NCBI RefSeq assembly: GCF_900096585.1
Contig: NZ_FMYH01000008.1
Coordinates: 1-64,000 of the forward strand
DNA length: 64,000 bases
Direction of reading: 5' to 3'
Origin: Sanguibacter gelidistatuariae
GTDB lineage: Bacteria > Actinomycetota > Actinomycetes > Actinomycetales > Cellulomonadaceae
In this document: one piece after another, positions 43,969 to 53,710 of the stretch
Position numbering within the stretch: position 1 is the stretch's first letter
Layout: the number at the start of each line of letters is the position of its first letter
Position numbers and translations under genes: made by a program
Notes under the pieces: model-generated
What the model saw: the letters and a program-made list of their open reading frames with translations, nothing else
What the model was told of the DNA's origin: nothing
Database searches by the model: none

Positions 43969-46600
43969 CCAACGTGATCGTGATGGTCGCGACGTAGGTC
44001 CCGCTCGAGGTCGTCGTCGGCAGCTCGGCCCTCAGCCCGGCGTCGACCTCGGCGGTGCCCCGTCCGCGACCGGCTTCGGCGCGGGCAAGAGTCGCCCCGG
44101 CGGTCAGCCCCTCGGCCGGTGCAACCGACGGCCCTGGTGCGACGACCTGGCCCTGCGACGTCGACAGCACGTGAGGTGTCCAACCGATCCCCGCATCAGC
44201 GAGGGGAACGCCGCTCGACGCGACGAACGCGGACGCGAGACCCGTGAGCGACCAGCCGAGATCACCAGCCCGGGTGTCGGTAACCCGCACCCGAGGCAGC
44301 TGGCCCTCGGCCACCAGTCGGTCGATGCCTGCAGCGAGCTGAGCCGATCCGAGGTCCACGGCATTCTCGGGGACCAGCAGGGACAGTCCCCCCGTCGTCG
44401 CATCGACGTCAACGGTCACGGTCACCTCGCCGGTGAGCGCGGGATCCTGCGGCGCCACGAGGGTCAGCGCGTCCCGCATCAACGGCGTCGCATCGAAGAG
44501 GACGGCAATCTGGTAGGCCCCTGCGGCGAAGGTGTCAGGTAGGTCGATGTCCGCCTTGCCCATGGCATCGAAGCGAACCGTCCCCAGGCGCACAGGGGTC
44601 GCTGAGCTCTCGGCCAGGACGTAGACGGTCCCCCGGTCGTTCGCATGCAGCAGAGCCCCGCCGGGTGTGGTGGCAGACGCCGTATCGACCTGGAGGATCG
44701 ATCCCGCCGCGGTGGTCTCGGCCGCCACGAGGTCGGTGCTGACCGACCTCGCGGACAGGTCCGCCGTAGTCGGCGCCTGCTGTACGAGATCCCACTCCTG
44801 CGACATCGGGTCGGTCACGCTGGCGGGCTGAATCACCACCGCAGCACCGGCGGTCGCACCGGTCGCGTACAGCGACGGACCCTTCACGGACTGCAGTCGG
44901 TAGTACCCGTCGCTGGACTCGACAAGCCTCCACTGCTTGTCGCTCGCGCCTTCGTCGTTCCACTGCGCCAGCTTCGATCCCGCCGCAGCGTTCCCCTGCC
45001 AGATCGCGATCGCTCGGCCACCTGACTTATTGAGGAGTGAGACGACGCCGTCGCCCTTCGCCATCAGGTGCCAGAGCTGGCTGTCAGGGACGGACGAGCT
45101 GCCCGCCGCCTCAAGGACCACGTCAGGAACGTTGCCCGTGAAGTTCGCGTCCTGCGATCTGCCGCCCGTGCCGATCACCTGGCCGGTCTTGCGGTTGACC
45201 AGCGAGTAGTACGCCCCCTGGGAGCTGCCGAGATCGACCTCGGTGTGGGTGATGGGAGATCCGCCCCACGTACCGCGCAAGATCACCAGCCGACCCGTCT
45301 GGGGCACGTACTGCAAGTTCCGGCTGTAGCCGTTGCCGATCGAGGTCGCGTATCGCAACCACTGCCCGTCGCTGCGGCCCGAGGCGTTGACGTACAGGTC
45401 GTTGCCGGAGGAAGAGTTGTTGAAGACGAGGCTCCAGCGGGTCGGATCCGCCGGGTTCGGGACCTTGATGATCACCGGGCTTCCACCGTTGTTGTGGAAC
45501 GACTTCGACTGCTGCGGCGCGTCCCAGAATCGCAAGGGGCTGTCGCTGACTCGCCAGACGCCGAACTCGGCCGTCAGGATCCACTTGCCGTCCGTGGTGG
45601 GCACGACATTCGTCATGCCGGGTCGTCCGGTGAAGCCGACGCCGGCGGCAAAGCGGTCGTAGGCGTCCAGGACAGGGGCGCTCCAGTCCGAGGCGGTCAG
45701 TCCGTCCCAGGTCTTGTGCAGGAGAATCTGCCCACCGGTGTCGCCCGGGTTGAGACCAGAGGCGGGAGCGCTTCCCGTGAGGTTGTCGGGGCGTTCGGTC
45801 AGGACACCCGTGTTGGGGTCGAAGCTCTCCCAGTCGTTCTCGTCGGTGTAGTAGGCCACGAGCTGCCCGCCGTAGGCCAGGAGGTAGGGCTCCCACACCG
45901 GATCCTGCTGGTGGTAGGTGTTGCCCGAGGCAAACTTGCGCCCGTAGTCCGCGGACCAGCCACCCGTCCCGATGATGTTGACGAGGTCCCACGTCGCGCC
46001 GTCGTCGACGCTGGAGTAGAGCGCGATGGCCAGATCCTGGCGATCACCGTCTGCGGTCGGGACCCAGGACGGGTCTGCCGACTTCTGGTCTCGGTAGTAC
46101 CCGTCGTCCCCGGAGACGAGCGTCGCCATGAGCAGCGTGCCCTTCGCCAGGTCTCCGATGGTCTCGGGCAAGACGTACAGGTAGGGATTGGTCCAGTTGC
46201 TCGTGTACTTGGCGTACTCCGGGTCGTCCGACGACATGGCCGGTGGCTGCACGTCGGCCAGCTTCTGCCACGTGGTGCCGAAGTCGTCGCTCCGGTAGAC
46301 AGGGACGCCCTGTCCGACCGGGTCTCCGATGCTCCGCTCGAAGGTGGCCACGAGGCGCCCGCTCTCGAGCTGGGCGGACTTGGGGTAGAGCACCGCGTTG
46401 CCCTTGTTCACCTGGGCGAGTTCGGCGGCGGTGGCCGCGTAGACGGTGCCCACGCTCGGGTGGTACTCGTAGTCGGTCGCTGTCTCGTCCGCAGCGAGGT
46501 CGTCTGCTGCGAGCGCAGGGGCCGTAGGGGCCATACCCAGTCCTAGGGCGACCGTAGCTGTGACCGTGGCGGCCAGCGCCGTCCTCCACGTAGATCTCAT
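43964..46600 (-). CDS. secreted BNR-repeat protein with ricin-type lectin and WxL-like C-terminal domain
   Basis: This 878-residue protein has a signal peptide (cleavage near ALAA, residue 32). A catalytic-like propeller follows with Asp boxes SDDFGTTW and SVDDGATW, as in sialidases and related exo-glycosidases. Next is a ricin-type trefoil (about 540-690) with QxW-like LWHL, QWRLV and EWDLV. The C-terminal 120 residues have TDTRAGDLGWSLTG, GWTPHV and a final TYVATITITL, the layout of a WxL wall-binding domain. It probably degrades a glycan while bound to the wall. ATG 46600 follows GAAAGG. The substrate is unknown. Confidence 0.8.
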   Translation of the reverse strand: MRSTWRTALAATVTATVALGLGMAPTAPALAADDLAADETATDYEYHPSVGTVYAATAAELAQVNKGNAVLYPKSAQLESGRLVATFERSIGDPVGQGVPVYRSDDFGTTWQKLADVQPPAMSSDDPEYAKYTSNWTNPYLYVLPETIGDLAKGTLLMATLVSGDDGYYRDQKSADPSWVPTADGDRQDLAIALYSSVDDGATWDLVNIIGTGGWSADYGRKFASGNTYHQQDPVWEPYLLAYGGQLVAYYTDENDWESFDPNTGVLTERPDNLTGSAPASGLNPGDTGGQILLHKTWDGLTASDWSAPVLDAYDRFAAGVGFTGRPGMTNVVPTTDGKWILTAEFGVWRVSDSPLRFWDAPQQSKSFHNNGGSPVIIKVPNPADPTRWSLVFNNSSSGNDLYVNASGRSDGQWLRYATSIGNGYSRNLQYVPQTGRLVILRGTWGGSPITHTEVDLGSSQGAYYSLVNRKTGQVIGTGGRSQDANFTGNVPDVVLEAAGSSSVPDSQLWHLMAKGDGVVSLLNKSGGRAIAIWQGNAAAGSKLAQWNDEGASDKQWRLVESSDGYYRLQSVKGPSLYATGATAGAAVVIQPASVTDPMSQEWDLVQQAPTTADLSARSVSTDLVAAETTAAGSILQVDTASATTPGGALLHANDRGTVYVLAESSATPVRLGTVRFDAMGKADIDLPDTFAAGAYQIAVLFDATPLMRDALTLVAPQDPALTGEVTVTVDVDATTGGLSLLVPENAVDLGSAQLAAGIDRLVAEGQLPRVRVTDTRAGDLGWSLTGLASAFVASSGVPLADAGIGWTPHVLSTSQGQVVAPGPSVAPAEGLTAGATLARAEAGRGRGTAEVDAGLRAELPTTTSSGTYVATITITLA

Positions 46601-46655
46601 CAGTCTGTACCTTTCTTTCAGTTCTTCGTTGAACCGATCTCGGTCTGTCTCTGAC

Positions 46656-46676
46656 GTGGCGCGACCAGCGCGCCAC
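46656..46676 (-). terminator. weak GC-rich hairpin between the GH3 gene and the BNR gene
   Basis: Eight-bp arms (46656-46663 and 46669-46676) enclose ACCAG, without a T tract. It could end the transporter/GH3 operon or be a processing point before the BNR gene. Confidence 0.4.
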
Positions 46677-46750
46677 CACCCGGCCCACCGCAGCACCGAC
46701 CGATCTCTCGATGTCGCAACAGCGGGCCAGGGAGGGTGAGGAGCACGGGC

Positions 46751-49132
46751 TCAGCCGCGGACGCCTGCCTCCGCGCGCACGAGCACCGGGGTCACCAGGA
46801 CCGGGGAGTCGACCCGGCGCACGGGCCCGACGAGCTGGACGCTCGCGGCGAGCGGCAGGTCCTCGCTCGAGTGCCCGACGGCAAGGACGACCTCCCCTGG
46901 CTCCACGATGCGGGCCAGGTCGATCCCGGTGAAGGCCGTGCGGTCCGCGTGCACCGCGAAGTCGACGACCGCGCTCTCCCCTGCGTCCAGCTCGACGCGC
47001 GCGAAGCCGATGAGGGTGCGCACCGGGCGCACGATCGAGGCGACCGGGTCTGACAGGTAGAGCTGCACCACGTCCGCTCCGGACCGGTCCCCGACGTTGG
47101 TCACCCGGACCGACACGTGCACGGTCCCGTCCGTAGCGATCTCCTGGCTCGAGACCCTGATGTCCTCGTAGTCGAACTCGGTGTAGGAGAGCCCGTACCC
47201 GAAGGGGAACAGCGGCCTCGGGTCGAGGTTGGAGATCCCGTCGCTGTGCTGCCCCAGCGGTGGGGCCAGGTAGGTGTAGGGCTGTCCTCCGGGTGAGCGC
47301 GGGATCCCGACCGGCAGGTGCCCGCTAGGGTTGACGTCCCCCGTGAGCACCCCCGCGACGGCCCGGCCGCCCTCCTCGCCCGGCATGAAGGCCTGCACGA
47401 GCGCGGCGCACCGGTCGGCGTAGGCCCCGAGGGCGTAAGGCCGGCCGGTCACCGCCACCAGGACGACCGGGGTGCCCGTCGCCAGGACCGCTTCGACGAG
47501 GTCATCCTGCAGACCGGGCAGCCGCAGGTCCTCGACGTCGCAGCCCTCACCTGAGGTACCTCGCCCGAACAGTGCCGCGAGATCACCGACCGCGAGGACG
47601 ACCAGCTCCGCGTCCTCGGCCGCCCGGACGGCGGCGGCGATCCCGCTGCTGTCCCGGTCCAGCACGGGGACGCCACGTTCGTACCGCAGCTCTGCCAGCG
47701 GCAGCGCCTCCCGGAGGCCGTCGAGCAGCGAGGGCACGGGCACCCCGAGGTCGTCGGCGCTGTGGTGGACCATCACGTGGTTGGGGAAGGAGTAGCAGCC
47801 CAGGAACGACCGTGACTGGTCGGCGGTCGGCCCGATCACGGCAACTCTCGCCGTGCTCGACCGGTCCAGAGGGAGGATGCCGCAGTTGGCGAGGAGCACC
47901 ACCGACTCGTCGGCCACCCGCCGGGCGAGGGCGCGATTGCCCGGCGGGTCCAGGTCGATGCTCGACCCGTCACCGGTCGCGGCAGGAACCACCTGCCAGT
48001 CCGGGTCGAGCAGCCCGAGCCCGACCTTCTGGGTGAGCACCCGCAGCACCGAGCGGTCGACGAGCGACTCGTCGACCTCGCCCGACGCGACCAAGGACTC
48101 CAGACGCGCATAGGCGTCCGCGTCGGGCAGCTCCACGTCGACGCCGGCCCGCAGCGCGACAGCGCCCGAGGCCGCCCGGTCGGGGGACACCCGGTGCTGG
48201 AGGTCGAGGAAGGCGATCGCCCAGTAGTCCGAGACGACCGTCCCCTCGAATCCCCAGCGGTCGCGAAGGATCGTGGTGAGCAGCTCGGGGGACGCGGCCG
48301 CCGGCAGCCCGTCGATGTCGGAGTAGGAGTTCATCACCGAACCAGCCCCGCCGTCGCGGACGGCCATCTCGAACGGGGCGAGAATCACGTCGGTGAACTC
48401 CCGAGGCCCGATCGAGACCGGGGCGTGGTTGCGACCCGCCTTGGACGCCGGGTACCCGGCAAAGTGCTTGAGGGTGGCCACCACGCCGGCCGACTGCAGG
48501 CCACGGACATAAGCAGTCCCGAGGGTGCCGACGAGGTAGGGGTCTTCTCCGATCGTCTCCTCGACGCGTCCCCATCGGTAGTCCCGGACCACGTCGAGCA
48601 ACGGGGAGAGCCCCTGGTGGATGCCGACCGCCCGCATGTCTGAACCGATGGCGTGCGCCATCTCCTCGATGAGCTCGGGATCAAATGTCGCGCCCCAGGC
48701 GATCGCGGCCGGGTAGACAGTCGCGCCGTAGGCGGTGAACCCGGTCAGGCATTCCTCGTGCGCGAGCGCAGGGATAGCGAAGGATGAGCCGCTCGTCGCC
48801 TGTGCCTGAGCCGCACGCAGCGCGGCGACGCCGGCGGTGGGGCTCACCGGCGCGGTCCCGAACACCCTGGTCAGCTGTCCCAGGCCGTGCGCGGTGGCGT
48901 CCGCGAAGCTGCGGCGTGCCTGGTCGAAGGCGTGCTGCATCGGCGCGACATCGCCGCCGGACGCCACAGGCTCGTCGACCACGTCGGAGGAAGGTTCCGT
49001 CTCGGGGCGGTCCCAGAAGCCGCCGAGCTGGGCGATCTTCTCGCTCAGGCTCATCGCATCGAGCAGTGCCTGGGCCCGTGCCTCGGCCGGCTGGGAGACG
49101 TCGCGCCAGAGTGCGACGGCGTGCTGCTTCAT
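46751..49132 (-). CDS. glycoside hydrolase family 3 beta-glycosidase
   Basis: This 793-residue enzyme has no signal peptide, so it is cytoplasmic. The N-terminal GH3 barrel has GLSPLLDVVRDYRWGRVEET, LKHFAGYP and the nucleophile Asp in GTVVSDYWA; a second alpha/beta domain (ARVAVIGPTADQ ... VVLVAVTGRPYALGAY) and a C-terminal fibronectin III-like domain (VRVTNVGDRSGADVVQLYL) follow. It should hydrolyse beta-glucosides or xylosides imported by the adjacent ABC system. ATG 49132 follows GAGGAG; an ATG at 49159 that overlaps the permease stop (TGATG) would add nine residues. Confidence 0.92.
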   Translation of the reverse strand: MKQHAVALWRDVSQPAEARAQALLDAMSLSEKIAQLGGFWDRPETEPSSDVVDEPVASGGDVAPMQHAFDQARRSFADATAHGLGQLTRVFGTAPVSPTAGVAALRAAQAQATSGSSFAIPALAHEECLTGFTAYGATVYPAAIAWGATFDPELIEEMAHAIGSDMRAVGIHQGLSPLLDVVRDYRWGRVEETIGEDPYLVGTLGTAYVRGLQSAGVVATLKHFAGYPASKAGRNHAPVSIGPREFTDVILAPFEMAVRDGGAGSVMNSYSDIDGLPAAASPELLTTILRDRWGFEGTVVSDYWAIAFLDLQHRVSPDRAASGAVALRAGVDVELPDADAYARLESLVASGEVDESLVDRSVLRVLTQKVGLGLLDPDWQVVPAATGDGSSIDLDPPGNRALARRVADESVVLLANCGILPLDRSSTARVAVIGPTADQSRSFLGCYSFPNHVMVHHSADDLGVPVPSLLDGLREALPLAELRYERGVPVLDRDSSGIAAAVRAAEDAELVVLAVGDLAALFGRGTSGEGCDVEDLRLPGLQDDLVEAVLATGTPVVLVAVTGRPYALGAYADRCAALVQAFMPGEEGGRAVAGVLTGDVNPSGHLPVGIPRSPGGQPYTYLAPPLGQHSDGISNLDPRPLFPFGYGLSYTEFDYEDIRVSSQEIATDGTVHVSVRVTNVGDRSGADVVQLYLSDPVASIVRPVRTLIGFARVELDAGESAVVDFAVHADRTAFTGIDLARIVEPGEVVLAVGHSSEDLPLAASVQLVGPVRRVDSPVLVTPVLVRAEAGVRG

Positions 49133-49158
49133 GGTGCTCCTCGGAGGCTGGTGGGACA

Positions 49159-49986
49159 TCATTTGCCGAATCCTGCGGTCAGCCCGGACACGAGCTGTCG
49201 ACGGCCGAGGATGTACGCGGCGAGGATCGGCACGACCGACAGGACGACGGCGGCCAGGACCGCGGGGACGTTCATGGTGAACTCGCCCTGATAGGACCAC
49301 AGGGAGAGCGGGACGACCCGCGTGCTCGCGCTCTGCGTCAGGACCAGGGGGAACAGGAAGCCGTTCCAGACCGTCAGTCCGTTGTAGACGCCGACCGTGA
49401 CGATGGCGGGCTTGGACAGCGGGAGGGCGAGGCTCCACAGGGTGCGCAGCTCGCCGGCGCCGTCCACCGTCATCGACTCGAACAGCTCCTTCGGGACGTC
49501 CCGGAGGAAGTTCGTGAGGATCAGCACAGACAGCGGGATCGCGAAGGCGATCGAGGGCAGGATGAGCGCCCAGAGGGTGTCGTACAGCCCGAGCTTGATG
49601 ATGAGGTAGTAGACCGGCACGATCGTGGCCTGGATGGGGATCGCGATTCCTAGCAGGAACACCTGGAAGATCCGGCGGGCGCGTGCGCTGGCTGATCGGA
49701 CCACGACGTAGGCGGCCGTGAGCGCGACCGCCAGGATGGCGACGACGGACACGACCGTCACGAACAGCGAGTTTCCGAAGTAGCGCAGGAAGTCATTCTC
49801 CAAGACCTGCCGGTACGCGTCCAGGGTCGGGTGCGCCGGGAACGACAGGGGGTTCTCGGCGTAGTAGTCCGAGCGGGGCCGGAAGCTGGTGACGACGATG
49901 TAGTAGATCGGCACGATGATGACGGCCAGCCACAGCCAGCCGCCCGTTCCCGCCAGGACGTTGGGGCGTGAGGTGGTGCGGGACAT
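49159..49986 (-). CDS. carbohydrate ABC transporter permease (MalG-like)
   Basis: This 275-residue inner-membrane protein has six predicted helices. The EAA-like cytoplasmic loop is ESMTVDGAGELRTLWSLALP, which contacts the ATPase. The C-terminus VSGLTAGFGK is typical of MalG-type permeases. ATG 49986 follows GGAGGG two bases after the preceding permease gene. No ATP-binding gene lies in the operon; such systems often share an MsiK-type ATPase encoded elsewhere (family knowledge). Confidence 0.92.
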   Translation of the reverse strand: MSRTTSRPNVLAGTGGWLWLAVIIVPIYYIVVTSFRPRSDYYAENPLSFPAHPTLDAYRQVLENDFLRYFGNSLFVTVVSVVAILAVALTAAYVVVRSASARARRIFQVFLLGIAIPIQATIVPVYYLIIKLGLYDTLWALILPSIAFAIPLSVLILTNFLRDVPKELFESMTVDGAGELRTLWSLALPLSKPAIVTVGVYNGLTVWNGFLFPLVLTQSASTRVVPLSLWSYQGEFTMNVPAVLAAVVLSVVPILAAYILGRRQLVSGLTAGFGK

Positions 49987-49988
49987 GA

Positions 49989-50930
49989 TCAGGAACCCTC
50001 CATCTGGCTGTCCATCTTGTGTGCGCCGGACAGGCGGTTCAGGCCGATGGACACCGCGAGACCCACCGCCACGAGCACGACCGCGACCACGCTCGCCCGG
50101 CCCATGTCGTAGCTGCGGAACCCGAGCAGGTACATGTCCAGGGGCAGGATGCGGGTCGCGTTGCCCGGCCCCCCACCCGTCAGTACGAAGATCAGGTCGA
50201 AGTACGTCAGCGAGCCGACGATCATCAGCGTCGAGGACGTGATGACGGTGTACTTCAGCTGCGGCAGCGTGATGTGGAGGAACTGCTGCACCGTACCTGC
50301 GCCGTCGAGCCGAGCCGCCTCGTACAGGCTGGCCGGGATCTGGCGCACACCGGCCTGGTAGAGCAGCGAGTGGAAGGGCACGAAGCACCAGGCGATGACG
50401 AACAGCACGACGGCGAGAGCGAGCTGCGGGTCGCCGAGCCAGTCCTTCGCCAGCCAGTCGATGCCCAGCGCCTGGCCGATGCCGAAGTTCGGGTCGAGGA
50501 GCGACTTGAAAGCAATGCCGACCGCGGCCGCCGAGAACAGCAGGGGCAGGAAGAACAGCACGGACAGGACAGCGCGGTAGCGCTGCCGCCCTGCCATGAA
50601 CACCCCCAGCAGCAGCGCCGTCGGTGCCTGGATCAGCCAGGAGAAGGCCGTCACCTTGATGGTCAGGACGAAGGCATCGCGGGTCACGTCGTCGCCGATC
50701 GCGCCCTGCCAGTTGTCCAGCCCAGTCCACGCGGGGGTGCCCAGTCCGTCCCATGACATGAACGACAGGACGACGACTCCTCCGAGCGGCACGAGCGCGA
50801 ACAGGCCGAACAGCACCAGCGCTGGTGCGGCGAACCAGATCGACACGCCGCCCTTGGTGCGTCTCCGTTGCCGTCCGGCGGCGGCCGGGCGTGCCTCGAC
50901 GCCCGGCCGCTTCGTGATGGTGAGACTCAT
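49989..50930 (-). CDS. carbohydrate ABC transporter permease (MalF-like)
   Basis: This 313-residue membrane protein has a basic N-terminus, helix FAAPALVLFGLFALVPLGGVVVL, and the cytoplasmic loop EAARLDGAGTVQQFLHITLP near residue 210. It pairs with the following permease to import an oligosaccharide. Its ATG overlaps the binding-protein stop (TGATG), so expression is coupled. Confidence 0.92.
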   Translation of the reverse strand: MSLTITKRPGVEARPAAAGRQRRRTKGGVSIWFAAPALVLFGLFALVPLGGVVVLSFMSWDGLGTPAWTGLDNWQGAIGDDVTRDAFVLTIKVTAFSWLIQAPTALLLGVFMAGRQRYRAVLSVLFFLPLLFSAAAVGIAFKSLLDPNFGIGQALGIDWLAKDWLGDPQLALAVVLFVIAWCFVPFHSLLYQAGVRQIPASLYEAARLDGAGTVQQFLHITLPQLKYTVITSSTLMIVGSLTYFDLIFVLTGGGPGNATRILPLDMYLLGFRSYDMGRASVVAVVLVAVGLAVSIGLNRLSGAHKMDSQMEGS

Positions 50931-52237
50931 CAGCCGAGCGTCGCGTTCATGTTGTCGACGAACGTCTCGGGCGTGATCTGCTTGAGGAAGATCTGGCTCA
51001 GGTTGTCCAGCAGCTGTTGAGCCTGGTCGGAAGGCAGCGCCTGGTCCCAGGAGAGCTGGAAGTGCGGGGCGTCGGTGACCATCGAGTACACGAACGACAG
51101 GTACTCCGGGCTGTCTGCCGCGGCGATCTTGTCCTCGAGTCCGAGGACGGGAGGAACCGCGCCCACGGCGAGGAACTCGTCGATCGCCTCGTCGGAGTAC
51201 GTCTCGGCCTTGAGGAAGTCAGTCGCGGTCTTTTGCTCCGCGACCGACGCGCTCGCCGACACCGACCAGAAGTTCGCGGGGTTGCCCACGATGTTCGCAG
51301 GGTCTCCCGTGCCGGTCGTCACTGCCGGGAAGTTCGCGAAGCCAAGGGTTCCCGACGTGACGAAGTCGGGGGCGTTGTTGAGGAAGTCCGGGTAGACCCA
51401 GCTGCCCTGCAGGACCATCGCGGCCTTGCCGGTGTGCACCAGTGCGGTGTCGGCGCCCGCGTCGGCGGCCACCGAGCCGAAGCTGTCACCGAAGGCGCCG
51501 GCGTCGACAAGCTCTTGGATCTTGGTCAGCGCCTCGGCCACCGCCGGGTCGGACCATGCGTCCGGCTCACCGTCGAGGATGCTCTGGAAGACCTCAGTGC
51601 CCCCGATGCGGTCGGTCAGGTACTGGATGTACATGAGCTCCGGCCACTTGCTCTGCCCGGCGAGCGCGATCGGGATGATCCCCGCGTCCGAGAGTTTCGC
51701 CACCGCGGTCAGCAGCTCGTCGTAGGTCGTCGGGACCGGCACTCCCACCTGGTCGAACAGGTCCTGGTTGTAGTAGAGGATGGCGGGCTGGCTCTGGTTG
51801 TTGGGGATGGCGTAGGTCTTGCCGTCGATCTGCCCATTGGCGGCCACCGACGGGATGATGTTCTGGAGCAACGGAGCGACGGCATCGGAGATGTCCGCGA
51901 CGGCGTCGTTGTCGACGTAGTCGGCCAGGGTTCCACCGGCCCACGAGAAGACGAGGGTGGGCGAGTTGCCCGAGCCGACGGCGGTGCGGATCTTCTCCTT
52001 GAAGGCGTCGTTGGCGAACCACTCGGAGGTGAGCTTCGCGTCTGGGTGTGCCTCGTTCCACCGGTCGAACGAGGCACGAAACACCGTCTCGCTCCCGCCG
52101 GTGAGCGCCCAGGCGCTCGCCGCGCCGTCCCCGGCCGCGCCAGCCGCGCCGTTGCCGCCGCCGCACGCGGCCGCTGACAGGGCCACCACGCCGGCTGTCA
52201 GGACCGCCAAGGACTTTTGCACTGTGCTTCGCATCAT
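50930..52237 (-). CDS. carbohydrate ABC transporter substrate-binding lipoprotein (MalE-like)
   Basis: This 435-residue lipoprotein has the lipobox LSAAAC (Cys at about 25) and a Gly/Ala-rich linker. The family-1 extracellular solute-binding fold follows, with FDRWNEAHPDAKLTSEWFANDAF, YAIPNNQSQPAILYYNQDLFDQVGVPVPTTYDELL and GKAAMVLQGSWVYPDFL. It probably captures an oligosaccharide cleaved later by the GH3 enzyme. ATG 52237 has AGAGG eight bases before it. It is the first gene of the leftward operon, divergent from a LacI regulator. Confidence 0.92.
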   Translation of the reverse strand: MMRSTVQKSLAVLTAGVVALSAAACGGGNGAAGAAGDGAASAWALTGGSETVFRASFDRWNEAHPDAKLTSEWFANDAFKEKIRTAVGSGNSPTLVFSWAGGTLADYVDNDAVADISDAVAPLLQNIIPSVAANGQIDGKTYAIPNNQSQPAILYYNQDLFDQVGVPVPTTYDELLTAVAKLSDAGIIPIALAGQSKWPELMYIQYLTDRIGGTEVFQSILDGEPDAWSDPAVAEALTKIQELVDAGAFGDSFGSVAADAGADTALVHTGKAAMVLQGSWVYPDFLNNAPDFVTSGTLGFANFPAVTTGTGDPANIVGNPANFWSVSASASVAEQKTATDFLKAETYSDEAIDEFLAVGAVPPVLGLEDKIAAADSPEYLSFVYSMVTDAPHFQLSWDQALPSDQAQQLLDNLSQIFLKQITPETFVDNMNATLG

Positions 52238-52534
52238 TGCCTGCACCTCTTCACATCGTTGTCGAGAGTCGGACGGGCGAGCCAAGATCCGACTTGGAGT
52301 CGCCATGCAGATCATGGTTCGCGCTCGATGACGAGGTCAAGAGATTCCAGTGAGATAGAAAATGTTTCGCGATCCCGGGAGCAATGCGGCGCCTCAAATC
52401 AGACACAACGCGTCGCCCTGACCTTCTATCGGCGGTCTGATCGCCCCGATCTGCGCGACGTCGGAACGAAAATTGTGTACGTTGGTCCGTGGAATGCAGC
52501 ACACGTTCTTCTTGCTCGAGGGGCCAGAGAGTCG
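52238..52534. promoter_or_regulatory. divergent control region between the ABC operon and the LacI gene
   Basis: This holds the promoters of both units. Two palindromes are visible near the transporter gene: AGTCGGA (52267-52273) with TCCGACT (52288-52294), and CCATG-CAGAT-CATGG (52303-52317). Either may be an operator or a leader hairpin. The CebR-type site known from cellobiose operons (TGGGAGCGCTCCCA) is not present. The rest is less GC-rich, including GATAGAAAATGTTTCGCG, a possible LacI-family half site. Confidence 0.45.
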
Positions 52535-53611
52535 ATGACCAGCACCGCAGCCAGCAGTTCACCTCCCGCCCGCCCTGCCCCGGCGCTCGGAAGCCAACGC
52601 GTCACGTTGTCCGCCGTCGCCACGCTGGCCGGCGTCTCGATGGCGACCGTCTCCAAGGTCATCAACGGCCGAACCGGCGTCGGGCCGGACACCCGCGTCC
52701 GGGTAGAGGCCGCGATCGACGAGCTCGGGTACGTCAGCCTCGGTGAGCGCCAGAGCTCGCTGCACGCCGCACACGAGATGAGCATCGAGCTCATGGTGGA
52801 CCCGCGCGACGTGACGAACCCCTATCTGGCCACGTTCCTGGGCGGGGCTATGGAGGCCGCGGCTGAGCTGCGGGTGGCGCTCGTCCTGCGCAGCATCGAC
52901 TGGACCACCGAACGCAAGCCCGTCGCCTGGGCGCAGGACCTGGCCCGCGCCGGACGGGCCGGCGTGATCGAGGTGACGAACGCCTACTCGGCCGAGCGCG
53001 AGCGCGCGCTCGTGCGTGCGGGCATCCCCATGGTGCTAGTCGATCCCATCGACGTTCCTCGAACCTCGACGCCGAGCATCGGCGCGACGAACTGGGCCGG
53101 CGCCTACGCCGCGACCGAGCACCTCATCGGGCTCGGCCACGAGCGGATCCGCTATGTCGGCGGCCCGGCGGGCGCCCGGTGCGACATCGTGCGCGCCCAT
53201 GGTTGGGCGGCTGCGATGAACGAGCACGGCCTCGACGTCGCCGACGTCCCTCGGCACTCGTACACGTTCGAGCACGGCCTCCGGGCTGCGACCGAGATGC
53301 TCACCGGGCCAGACCGTCCCACGGCGATCTTCGCCGGGAGCGACGCCTCCGCCACGGGAGTCCTCGAGGCCGCCCGACGGCTCGGCCTCAGCGTGCCGGA
53401 CTCCCTCAGCGTCGTCGGGTTCGACGACACCCTGCTGTCTCAGATGAGCGCGCCGCCCCTGACGACGGTCCACCAGCCGATCGCGGACATCGGCCGGGCG
53501 GCCGTCTCCACCGTCATCCGCCTGGCGCGCGGCGACATGCTGTCCACCAAGCGAGTTGAGCTGTCGACCCATCTCGTCGTCCGAGACTCGACCGCCCCGC
53601 CACAGCGGTGA
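52535..53611 (+). CDS. LacI family transcriptional regulator
   Basis: This 358-residue repressor-type protein has a helix-turn-helix (VTLSAVATLAGVSMATVSKVINGRTGV, about 23-49) with the hinge region after it, and a periplasmic-binding-like effector domain (IELMVDPRDVTNPYLATF; AIFAGSDASATGVLEAARRLG; VVGFDDTLLSQMSAPPLTTVHQP). It probably controls the divergent transporter/GH3 operon in response to an imported sugar. ATG 52535 follows GAGAG. About 25 Ala/Pro/Ser residues precede the DNA-binding domain. Confidence 0.93.
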   Translation: MTSTAASSSPPARPAPALGSQRVTLSAVATLAGVSMATVSKVINGRTGVGPDTRVRVEAAIDELGYVSLGERQSSLHAAHEMSIELMVDPRDVTNPYLATFLGGAMEAAAELRVALVLRSIDWTTERKPVAWAQDLARAGRAGVIEVTNAYSAERERALVRAGIPMVLVDPIDVPRTSTPSIGATNWAGAYAATEHLIGLGHERIRYVGGPAGARCDIVRAHGWAAAMNEHGLDVADVPRHSYTFEHGLRAATEMLTGPDRPTAIFAGSDASATGVLEAARRLGLSVPDSLSVVGFDDTLLSQMSAPPLTTVHQPIADIGRAAVSTVIRLARGDMLSTKRVELSTHLVVRDSTAPPQR

Positions 53612-53710
53612 CGACCGCGCCGGACATGCCTCTCCCACGACCGAGGTAGCTCGCGATCGCCGGAACATCGGCGATCGCCACGAAATCCGCGACTCGTCCC
53701 CAACGCCGAC

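Noticed and set aside
43806-44542. Small plus-strand ORFs at 43806-43997 and 43832-44542
   Set aside because: They cross the terminator hairpin and lie antisense to the secreted WxL-like gene; products are low-complexity with no recognisable domain.
52238-52534. CebR-type cellobiose operator
   Set aside because: The expected TGGGAGCGCTCCCA palindrome is absent, so cellobiose specificity is not supported.
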